Below, piece by piece: positions 1 to 4,718 of a stretch of 5,949 bases of DNA. The stretch is taken from NCBI GenBank assembly GCA_017476965.1, contig JAFUXX010000338.1:1-5949 (forward strand), in the 5' to 3' direction. Below the pieces are notes generated by a model. The model saw only the letters and a list, made by a program, of their open reading frames with translations. It had not been told where the DNA came from and did not search any database. A program made the translations under genes and the position numbers. The stretch's first letter is position 1, and every line of letters begins with the position of its first letter. Origin of the DNA: Kiritimatiellia bacterium. GTDB taxonomy: Bacteria > Verrucomicrobiota > Kiritimatiellia > RFP12 > UBA3636.

Positions 1-127
1 CCGTGCCTTCGCCGCCGAGCGAAACGACGAGCGGGCGGCCGTAGCGCGTGAACGCGAACGATTGCGCCGGGTTGCTTCCGGCGAGCGCGGCGGCGGCGGC
101 GCGGGCGAGATTCCAGGGAGTGCGCAT
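1..127 (-). CDS. Start of next tail-region gene (partial, U position)
   Basis: An open frame starts with ATG at 127 and runs off the left edge after 42 codons. The visible protein begins MRTPWNLARAAAAALAGSN and continues with an FTRYGRPLVV segment, giving an Ala-rich helix followed by a probable beta strand. I do not recognise the family from this fragment. Its place directly after the Z-like tail completion gene is where lambda has the tail terminator U, so a tail terminator or other tail-tube gene is the natural guess from position only. No Shine-Dalgarno sequence precedes the ATG. The 40 bp between the upstream stop and this start hold three TTGAAA-type tandem octamers. The frame, start and codon use look genuine, but the function is inferred from order alone. 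Confidence 0.55.
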   Translation of the reverse strand, partial: MRTPWNLARAAAAALAGSNPAQSFAFTRYGRPLVVSLGGEGT

Positions 128-139
128 GGCGGGATGGGG

Positions 140-163
140 TTGAAAGGTTGAAAAGTTGAAAGG
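140..163. repeat. Three tandem octamers between tail genes
   Basis: Three back-to-back 8-bp units occupy the gap between the Z-like stop and the next start. On the plus strand they read TTGAAAGG, TTGAAAAG and TTGAAAGG, so only the middle one differs, by one base. On the coding strand they read as pyrimidine-rich CTTTTCAA-type units immediately upstream of an ATG that lacks a Shine-Dalgarno sequence. They are AT-rich against a GC-rich background. They could be a protein-binding iteron, a translation-enhancing leader or a simple microsatellite. The repeat itself is read directly from the sequence; the role is unknown. Confidence 0.7.
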
Positions 164-167
164 GCGG

Positions 168-902
168 CTAGCGGCGGCGCTGGCGGGTCGTGCGGCGGCG
201 TTTGACGCGGACTCCGGCGGCGCGCGCGTCGGCAATGCGGGCGGAGAGCGGCAGGTCGGGAGCGCCCATGACCTGATCGAGATACCGGTCGTTCCGGCGT
301 TCGATGGCGGATTTCGTCGCGCCCTCCACCCATCCGGCGAGGCGCGGGCCGACGAACGCGGCGATGGCGTCCACGAAATCGCGGCGGGGCTGTTTCGGCG
401 CGGTATGGAGCAGGCGGCGGACGAATTCGCGGTCGTTTGCCGAGGCTTGCGGACGGCGCGCGAAGACTTGCCGGTAAATCGCGTGGCGGGTTTCGGGCCT
501 GGCAAGGCGCGTCTCGCCGCCCACGGTGCCGTCCTGCCAGCGTTCGACGTATTGCGCGAGAGTGCCGGCCCAGCCGACTTGCGCCGTCCCGGCGGCGGAG
601 TTGACGCGCAGCAGAACGGACTCTTTGGCGGCGAGCACGGCCGGCGGATTCTGGCCGTGCAGAAGGTCGTGGATGGTGGACTTGGCCTTGAACGCCGGGA
701 CGATTTGTTCACCGGTTTTCTTGAACACCACGTCGCCGTTGTTTTGGACGGCTTGCAGCATGTAGCCGCGCACCATGTTCGCGGCGCGGACGAGCGCGAT
801 GCGTTGCACCTTCTCCACGTCGCGCAGGGCGCGGTCCACGGTCTGCCGGAGACCGCGCGCGTCCACGCGGACGGTGAAGGAAATCGGTGCTGCGGCGGCC
901 AT
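168..902 (-). CDS. Z-like tail completion / minor tail protein
   Basis: This 244-residue protein lies at the lambda Z position, after the small connector and before the next tail gene. It reads as a tail completion protein of the gpZ / HK97 gp10-like type. That role is to finish the tail end so it can join the head. The N-terminal part (about residues 8-60) has a beta strand (ISFTVRVDARGL) followed by a long helix (RALRDVEKVQRIALVRAANM) leading into MVRGYMLQAVQ. This strand-helix-'any kind of tail protein' start is typical of such proteins. The middle (about 95-125) is beta-rich and contains VGWAGTLAQYVERWQDG. The last 12 residues are almost all Arg/Lys, which is unusual. The ATG at 902 follows the upstream stop by one base (TAGCATG) and has a strong ribosome site, AAGGGAGGG at 911-919 with 8-nt spacing, lying inside the upstream gene. 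The family call rests on fold pattern and gene order, not on an alignment. Confidence 0.65.
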   Translation of the reverse strand: MAAAAPISFTVRVDARGLRQTVDRALRDVEKVQRIALVRAANMVRGYMLQAVQNNGDVVFKKTGEQIVPAFKAKSTIHDLLHGQNPPAVLAAKESVLLRVNSAAGTAQVGWAGTLAQYVERWQDGTVGGETRLARPETRHAIYRQVFARRPQASANDREFVRRLLHTAPKQPRRDFVDAIAAFVGPRLAGWVEGATKSAIERRNDRYLDQVMGAPDLPLSARIADARAAGVRVKRRRTTRQRRR

Positions 903-903
903 G

Positions 904-1266
904 CTATGCGCCCTCCCTTGTCGAGCATTTGAGGTGGTAGAGGCCGGAGAGGCGCTGCACCTGCACGACGTGCAGCGCCGGGCGGTCCGCCGCCCCGTCG
1001 ATCCAGGCGCCCGCCGTGAGCGGCACGGAGGCCGTCCAGGCGGCGACGGGGAAGCGCACCACGAACTGCCACGGCGCCGGATCGGCGCCCTCCATGAACT
1101 GCGGCGCGCCGGCGTCCTGCACGGACGCGCCGCGGACCTCCACCGTGGCGCCCGTCCGCGCGATGGCGTCCGCGCCGGTGTCTTCGGCGTGGATCGTCAC
1201 GCGCTCGGTCGCAAACGGGCTTGCGGCGAACGCGGCGGCGAACAGGTTGTCAACAGGTGTCGGCAT
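904..1266 (-). CDS. Small head-tail connector (FII position)
   Basis: This 120-residue protein has the size and position of a lambda FII-type head-tail joining protein: after the capsid gene, directly before the Z-like gene. The sequence is beta-rich, with strands at about residues 22-28 (ERVTIHA), 40-46 (ATVEVRG), 66-73 (WQFVVRFP) and 96-105 (ALHVVQVQRL). This fits the small beta-barrel expected of such connectors, but I see no diagnostic motif. The N-terminal MPTPVDNLFAAAFAASPF segment is helical. Its stop (TAG, 904-906) is separated by one base from the start of the next gene, so the two are translationally linked. No clear Shine-Dalgarno sequence precedes the ATG at 1266. A palindrome that could fold into a hairpin lies about 24-36 nt upstream. 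The role is inferred mostly from synteny and length. Confidence 0.6.
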   Translation of the reverse strand: MPTPVDNLFAAAFAASPFATERVTIHAEDTGADAIARTGATVEVRGASVQDAGAPQFMEGADPAPWQFVVRFPVAAWTASVPLTAGAWIDGAADRPALHVVQVQRLSGLYHLKCSTREGA

Positions 1267-1289
1267 TTCGGCGGAAATCGCGGGAGGGG

Positions 1290-1306
1290 TGACAAGTTGT
1301 CAGGGT
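1290..1306. repeat. Intergenic copy of TGACAAGTTGTCA palindrome
   Basis: The 13-nt palindrome TGACAA-G-TTGTCA spans 1290-1302 and is followed by GGGT, as in the two coding copies at 2726-2750 and 4813-4835. Here the left arm is not extended to CCC, so only the core is symmetric. It lies between the capsid-distal terminator and the connector start, in the same orientation as the other copies. Confidence 0.75.
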
Positions 1307-1317
1307 GGCGGAAGCGG

Positions 1318-1387
1318 AAGAAAAGCGGCGGCGGCCGGGCCGGCGGGAATGAAGAAGCGCCGGGGGAGGCACCCCGGCCGCCGCCGC
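1318..1387 (-). terminator. Terminator/attenuator after capsid gene
   Basis: Reading on the minus strand, two perfectly complementary 15-nt arms (1373-1387 and 1325-1339, GCGGCGGCGGCCGGG and its complement) enclose a loop of about 33 nt. They are followed at once by TTTTCTT (1318-1324). The loop region can also form a local CCGGGG/CCCCGG hairpin. The element starts 7 bp after the capsid TAA. Read-through to the connector and tail genes must still occur, so an attenuator that keeps capsid mRNA in excess is the likely role. The large loop and repetitive GCG arms lower certainty somewhat. No matching T-run exists on the plus-strand side. Confidence 0.6.
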
Positions 1388-1394
1388 GCGGGGC

Positions 1395-2309
1395 TTACGC
1401 CGTGGCGGCGGACACGAGGCGGACGCAGACGGCGGGCTTGATGATCGCCGCGCCGAAAAGCGCCTCCATCGTGAACTTGTGTTCGCGCGTGGCGTGGTCG
1501 ACAAAGGCGTAGGTGCCGACGGTGAGGCCGGATTCGTTGTCGGTGGTGAAGCCGCATTCCGCGCCGCCGCCCATGTCGTCGGCGGGGATCGTGCGGCCGG
1601 CGACGACAAGCGCCTCGGACGGGATCAGCGCGCCGTTGAGCTTTTCGGCGGCGGTGGTCGAGAGGTGCGCCTGCATGACGGCCTTGAAGCCGTAGAGGCC
1701 GGGCACGACGCCGCCGCGGATCGCCTCGGTACCGCCGAAGGTGGAGGCGTCGAAAATCGAAAGCACTTCCGCAAACATCTTCGGAGTGAGCAGCAGCACG
1801 GTGTCCGCCGGGTCGGCACCCACCTTGTCGCACTTGTCGCGCAGGTCCGCGAGCGTCGCCTTGGTGGCGGAGGCGAAGACGACCTCGTTGTTGGCGGTGC
1901 CGCTGTCGGTCTTCGGGATGTTCGCGAGCGTCACGAGACCGCAGACGGCGGCGTCCACGGCGCGGGCGATGGCGACGCCGGCCGCTTCGCCCATGCGCGT
2001 CCAGATCGCCGGATTCGTGGCGAGCTTGTCGGTCGGGTTGTAGGCGTAGGTCTTCTTGACGCGGTTCGTGAACGTGACGGTCGCGTTGGCAATGGAGCCG
2101 TTGACGGTGCCGTAGTTGTTCGTGCTGGCGTTGTAGGCCGTGGCGGCGGCGGTGTCGAAAACGTGGACCTTCATCGTCGCGCCGGGCTGCGCGGCGTCGG
2201 CGGAGAAGTCGGTCGAGAAGTTCGACACGCGGGTGATTGCGGGCTTGGCGGCGAGAAGCGCCTTGTTGGCCGCAAATACGAGCTGGGGATCGTTGAGAGA
2301 GGAGGCCAT
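1395..2309 (-). CDS. Major capsid protein (HK97 fold)
   Basis: This 304-residue protein is the likely shell-forming major head protein. It follows the maturation protease and precedes the head-tail connector. Several segments look like an HK97-type coat protein. There is an N-terminal arm with VFAANKALLAAKPAITRVSN. Next comes an extended beta region (about residues 41-85) with the hydroxyl- and Asn-rich strand TAYNASTNNYG. A long helix follows at about 103-122 (RMGEAAGVAIARAVDAAVCG). A helix-strand unit at about 151-183 ends in DTVLLLTPKMFAEVL. The VVPGLYGFKAVMQAHL segment at 201-216 is the usual 'G..G..V' strand. The C-terminal strand is IIKPAVCVRLV. The ATG at 2309 has AGGA at 2317-2320, 7 nt away. 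No lysine/asparagine cross-linking can be judged. A P22-type coat family is possible but not settled. The gene is followed by a strong terminator-like hairpin, as expected for a highly expressed capsid gene. Confidence 0.82.
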   Translation of the reverse strand: MASSLNDPQLVFAANKALLAAKPAITRVSNFSTDFSADAAQPGATMKVHVFDTAAATAYNASTNNYGTVNGSIANATVTFTNRVKKTYAYNPTDKLATNPAIWTRMGEAAGVAIARAVDAAVCGLVTLANIPKTDSGTANNEVVFASATKATLADLRDKCDKVGADPADTVLLLTPKMFAEVLSIFDASTFGGTEAIRGGVVPGLYGFKAVMQAHLSTTAAEKLNGALIPSEALVVAGRTIPADDMGGGAECGFTTDNESGLTVGTYAFVDHATREHKFTMEALFGAAIIKPAVCVRLVSAATA

Positions 2310-2370
2310 GTCGGTATCCTGTTGGTTCGGGTTGTTTGTCGTTTGGGGTTGTCTTGCTGTCGGCTTGTGG
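2310..2370. other. Short protease-capsid spacer, no decoration gene
   Basis: The 61 bp between the protease-scaffold stop and the capsid start contain no open frame. On the transcribed strand they are rich in A and C (CAAACGACAAACAACCCG) and carry the capsid ribosome site near the end. In lambda this place holds the decoration gene D, which is absent here. I see no hairpin or recognisable promoter. Confidence 0.5.
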
Positions 2371-2886
2371 CTATTTGCGGCCGTAGGCTTCCAGAAGGGC
2401 GGCGCAAGCCTGGTCGGGCGAAAGTCCTTTCAGGCGGGCGGAAATGTTCTGCGGGGTGATCGGGTCCGGCGACGGCGCGAGGGCCTTGCCGACGAGCGCG
2501 GCGTGGTTTGCCTTTTCGGTTTCGAGCGCGGCGGCGAGTTCGTCCGCCCGCGCGGCGGCGGCCTTGGACGCTTCCTCGTATTTCGCGATTGTCGCTTCGG
2601 CGGCGGCGAGCGCCTTTTCCGCGATTTCGGCGCGCTTGAGGGTCGCGGCGGCGAGCGCTTCGGCCTTGGCGAGAGAGTCGGCGAGCGTCGCGGCGGCGTC
2701 CGGGAGGGCGGCGGACGGCGCGGGAGACCCTGACAAGTTGTCAGGGTCGGCGGCTGGCAGGTCCGGCGCGGTTCCGGCTGCGGGGCCGGCGGGAGCGCCC
2801 TCCGGCGCCGGCGAAGCGGAAGCGGGAGCCGCGGCGGCTTCCTCGTCCTTCGCCGGGTCTGGGGCAGGGGGTTCGGATTCGTTCAT
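2371..2886 (-). other. Possible internal start for a free scaffold (Nu3-like)
   Basis: An in-frame ATG at 2886 (Met220 of the protease-scaffold gene) begins MNESEPPAPDPAKDEE. It lies exactly where the protease fold ends and the disordered linker plus coiled coil begin. Starting here would give a 171-residue protease-free scaffold. In lambda the scaffold Nu3 is made in this way from inside gene C. The context upstream (CCCACCGCAACA) has no Shine-Dalgarno sequence. However, several genes in this window with clear coding content also lack one, including the protease gene itself. This is an inference from placement and the lambda precedent. Confidence 0.3.
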
Positions 2887-3543
2887 TGTTGCGGTGGGGT
2901 TTTGGGGTTCGTGAACGGGGGCGGCGAAGAGCGCCGCGACGGCGGGGACGTAAGCCGAGAGCGCCGAGACGGCCTTTCCGGCGGGAATCCTGAAAGGCGT
3001 CGCGGCGCCCTTGACGATCTTCTGCACGATGCCGAGCGCAAGCGCTTCCTTGGCGTCCAGCCAGAGCGCGCGGTCGTCGCGGAAACCTTCCTCGACGCGC
3101 TTTTCGTCCATGCCGCGCGCGACAAGCGCCGCCTTGATCGGCGCGTTGATGCGGTCGATGGCGTCCGCCGCGTCGCGCAGCGCGCCGGGACCGGCCTCGG
3201 TGATCGTGCGGGCGGAGTGGAACATGAAGCGCGTGTTTTCGTGGCATTCGACGCGCGCGCCGCATTGGAGCGCGAAATACGCCGCCATGCTCGCGGCCAT
3301 GCCGCCGACGGTGACGCACTTGTAGCCCTTGAAAGACTGGAACGCGGCAAGCATTTCGTTCCCGGCGTCCACGTCGCCGCCCGGCGAGTTGATCCACACT
3401 TCGACGTCTTCGCCGTTTTCTTCCGCTTCGCGCAGCGCCTTCGTGAAGAAATTGACCGGCGACACGATTCCGTCGTCGACGTAATCGGAGAACACCGCCG
3501 GAAGCGGCCCGGAAATGACACCTTGGATCGAAATGCGTTTCAT
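2371..3543 (-). CDS. ClpP-like head maturation protease with scaffold domain
   Basis: This 390-residue protein is a lambda C/Nu3-type fusion. Residues 1-210 form a ClpP-fold serine protease that would cleave scaffold and capsid proteins inside the prohead. It contains NSPGGDVDAG at 52-61 (the ClpP oxyanion-loop motif), GGMAASMAAYF at 80-90 with the nucleophile Ser85, and FMFHSA with the general base His109. RDDRALWLDAKEALALGIV at 155-173 is the usual closing motif, with Asp156/157 as candidate third catalytic residue. Residues 211-282 are a Pro/Ala-rich linker containing DPDNLSG at 266-272, encoded by a palindrome. Residues 283-355 are an Ala/Glu/Lys heptad coiled coil, as in scaffolding proteins. 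A C-terminal short helical segment (LKGLSPDQACAALLEAYG) could bind the capsid. The ATG at 3543 overlaps the upstream stop (ATGA) and has no Shine-Dalgarno sequence, so translational coupling is likely. Met220 is a possible second start for a free scaffold. Confidence 0.9.
   Translation of the reverse strand: MKRISIQGVISGPLPAVFSDYVDDGIVSPVNFFTKALREAEENGEDVEVWINSPGGDVDAGNEMLAAFQSFKGYKCVTVGGMAASMAAYFALQCGARVECHENTRFMFHSARTITEAGPGALRDAADAIDRINAPIKAALVARGMDEKRVEEGFRDDRALWLDAKEALALGIVQKIVKGAATPFRIPAGKAVSALSAYVPAVAALFAAPVHEPQNPTATMNESEPPAPDPAKDEEAAAAPASASPAPEGAPAGPAAGTAPDLPAADPDNLSGSPAPSAALPDAAATLADSLAKAEALAAATLKRAEIAEKALAAAEATIAKYEEASKAAAARADELAAALETEKANHAALVGKALAPSPDPITPQNISARLKGLSPDQACAALLEAYGRK
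2726..2748. repeat. Palindrome in protease-scaffold linker
   Basis: This is a perfect 23-nt palindrome around a central G: GACCCTGACAA, G, TTGTCAGGGTC. It lies in the disordered linker of the protease-scaffold gene and encodes DPDNLSG (residues 266-272). The stretch 2728-2750 is identical over 23 nt to 4813-4835 in the portal gene. Confidence 0.9.
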
Positions 3544-3758
3544 GGTGTTGGAGGATTGTTGGATTTACGTTCGAGCATGGCGCAGATTTGCCGTTCACGG
3601 TCGGAGAGCGGCCAGAAACGGGCGCCGGCGCGTTCGGCGGGCGGCGTGTAGCAGTCGTCCGTCGTCTTCTTCGGCTTGAACTTGTCGAGGAACGCGGCGT
3701 ATTCCTCCGAGACTTCCTCGAAGGTGCCTTGTTTTTCGATGGCGGGTGCGGCGGGCAT
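3540..3758 (-). CDS. Truncated adenine methyltransferase N-terminus (72 aa)
   Basis: This 72-residue frame starts at ATG 3758. Residues 20-40 carry EYAAFLDKFKPKKTTDDC followed by YTPP. To my knowledge this matches the N-terminal signature of phage adenine-specific methyltransferases of the EcoRI-methylase type (K-TTDDCYTPP, usually followed by a tyrosine/valine helix). Here the motif is followed only by AERAGARFWPLSDRERQICAMLERK and a Pro-rich end. The SAM-binding and NPPF/DPPY catalytic motifs are absent. Neither other frame of this strand continues the enzyme, so this is not a simple frameshift. The stop TGA overlaps the protease ATG by 4 bp, which implies the frame is translated and coupled to the protease. 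The start has no Shine-Dalgarno sequence. It may be a decayed methyltransferase kept for coupling, or a small protein that reuses the motif. Confidence 0.55.
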   Translation of the reverse strand: MPAAPAIEKQGTFEEVSEEYAAFLDKFKPKKTTDDCYTPPAERAGARFWPLSDRERQICAMLERKSNNPPTP

Positions 3759-3766
3759 TTTTGCAG

Positions 3767-3795
3767 TTGAAATCAGGCGGCGTTTGCGGTAGTCT
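3767..3795 (+). promoter_or_regulatory. Possible promoter for the plus-strand gene
   Basis: The 47-bp gap between divergent starts contains TTGAAA (3767-3772) and TAGTCT (3790-3795) separated by exactly 17 bp. The first matches the -35 consensus at five of six positions. The second matches the -10 consensus at only three. If used, transcription would start within a few bases of the ATG at 3806, giving an almost leaderless mRNA. This would fit the lack of a Shine-Dalgarno sequence there. Confidence 0.25.
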
Positions 3796-3805
3796 CCCCG
3801 TTGCC

Positions 3806-4252
3806 ATGACGGAAACGGGAAGTGTGTTCGGGGCGCTTCGCCCATTGGCACCGAGGAAGCGGAAGTCGCGCTACACGAAAGGTGCCCCGATGCTCGTCCT
3901 CCGCCCGGAATGGGGCGGCGTCTACGCATGGATCCGCCGTGCGGACGGATCGCACGATCCAATCGGTTTCGCGGACAACTTCTTCGGCAAAGCCGCGGAG
4001 TTCGGGAAGACGACGGGCGCGAGCCGCGGCCTCGTCCGGGACCTTCGCAAGTGGCTGGGCGCCTTCGAGACGCTGATCGAGCCGAAAGACGCACCGCTTT
4101 CCAAAAACAGGGACAAGCGCATCCGTTCCATGATTGAACTTCTGGACGCCCGCGCGTTTGAATTGGCGCGGCGTCTGAAGGCGGAAGTCGGAGACCGCTT
4201 CCGCGTCGCCGTCGCGCCGCTGCGCATGAAATGGCGCGATATGGAAGTGTGA
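3806..4252 (+). CDS. Plus-strand accessory protein, unrecognised
   Basis: This 148-residue protein is the only convincing gene on the plus strand. It begins MTETGSVFGAL, followed by a very basic stretch (RPLAPRKRKSRYTKG, about residues 12-26). A compact hydrophobic region with aromatic residues follows (MLVLRPEWGGVYAWIRRADG, about 29-48, likely a beta hairpin). Next is a glycine-rich segment (IGFADNFFGKAAEFGKTTGASRG), then two long amphipathic helices (about 74-90 and 105-128) and a basic end. I do not recognise a family. I chose the ATG at 3806. The longer GTG start at 3746 would overlap the start of the divergent gene and adds a poor-looking stretch. No other coding frame explains this interval on the minus strand. 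It ends 4 bp from the stop of the convergent zinc-ribbon gene. It looks like an independently transcribed moron; a nucleic-acid-binding or regulatory role is only a guess from the charge. Confidence 0.6.
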   Translation: MTETGSVFGALRPLAPRKRKSRYTKGAPMLVLRPEWGGVYAWIRRADGSHDPIGFADNFFGKAAEFGKTTGASRGLVRDLRKWLGAFETLIEPKDAPLSKNRDKRIRSMIELLDARAFELARRLKAEVGDRFRVAVAPLRMKWRDMEV

Positions 4253-4256
4253 CATT

Positions 4257-4718
4257 TCAATCAACGGAGAAAGTGAATACTTCGCGGATGTTGCCCTTGG
4301 CGTCTGCGAATACGATAGCGCGGAACGCAGGGCGGTCGCCCTTTGCAGCATAGTCCTTGCGGTATTTCGTCCGTTCGCGGAAAATTCCATCCCTGCCTTG
4401 GTGCAGTTCCGTCCGGCTCCGTCCGTTGCGCGCGGCGTCGATGGCGAAGAGAATGCGGTGGCAGCGACGTCGGTAGTCGGCCGGGGCATGGTCGTCCTTG
4501 GCGTGTGTGCCGGCGCCGAGCAGTTTTTCCTTGCGGAAAACGACCGTCCGGCCGTTGCGGTCGCGGACTTCGACGGGTTCGGAGAGAATCGTCTCGGCGT
4601 CGCCGATGCCGACGGAGCGGACTGGACCGGAGAGCAGGGCCGCGCGTTCGCAATGAGTGCAGCCGCCGTCATCGCGAAGAAAAGCGCCGCATTTGTCGCA
4701 ATGCGTTTCATTTGCCAT
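4257..4718 (-). CDS. Zinc-ribbon protein with possible PBECR-like nuclease domain
   Basis: This 153-residue protein starts at ATG 4718, set by the strong ribosome site just upstream. A longer in-frame reading from 4898 only follows a shadow of the portal gene. The N-terminus is a short zinc ribbon, with Cys7/Cys10 (CDKC) and Cys20/Cys23 (CTHC). A beta segment follows (PVEVRDRNGRTVVFRKEKLLG, about residues 48-68). Next is a His-rich helical part (THAKDDH, residues 71-77, to ELHQ at 104-107). The end alternates Tyr and Lys (KYRKDY) and closes with FRAIVFADAKGNIREVFTF. This helix-then-two-strand end after a gene B portal resembles the small PBECR (barnase/EndoU/colicin-like) nuclease domains found near phage portals and minor head proteins. 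That assignment is tentative. The gene overlaps the portal stop by 11 bp, so it belongs to the head operon. It is convergent with the plus-strand gene. Confidence 0.7.
   Translation of the reverse strand: MANETHCDKCGAFLRDDGGCTHCERAALLSGPVRSVGIGDAETILSEPVEVRDRNGRTVVFRKEKLLGAGTHAKDDHAPADYRRRCHRILFAIDAARNGRSRTELHQGRDGIFRERTKYRKDYAAKGDRPAFRAIVFADAKGNIREVFTFSVD

Noticed and set aside
156..932. Plus-strand open frame (258 codons) opposite the Z-like gene
   Set aside because: It covers the entire antisense of a gene with a strong ribosome site and tight operon spacing; its composition is that of a shadow frame.
1240..1262. Possible fourth copy of the palindrome (GTTGTCAACAGGTGTCGG)
   Set aside because: It shares only GTTGTCA with the repeat and lacks the symmetric left arm; it encodes PVDNL of the connector N-terminus.
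1479..2459. Long plus-strand open frame (326 codons) opposite the capsid gene
   Set aside because: It is antisense to a well-supported capsid gene, is rich in Gly/Arg/Val repeats typical of GC-rich shadows, and has no family features.
2902..3651. Plus-strand frame opposite the protease
   Set aside because: It is antisense to a gene with a complete ClpP catalytic signature and has shadow-like Arg/Asp/Val composition.
3746..3805. GTG-started extension of the plus-strand gene
   Set aside because: It would overlap the start of the divergent 72-codon gene and adds 20 residues without visible structure; ATG at 3806 is the simpler start.
4250..4260. Bidirectional terminator between the convergent genes
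   Set aside because: Only 4 bp separate the stops and no inverted repeat with T-runs is present around them.
3773..4711. Minus-strand frame starting MKRIATNAALFF, resembling a signal peptide
   Set aside because: It starts on the portal TGA (ATGA overlap) but is out of frame with the zinc-ribbon gene, becomes Ser/Ala/Thr/Pro-rich shadow sequence, and then runs antisense to the plus-strand gene.
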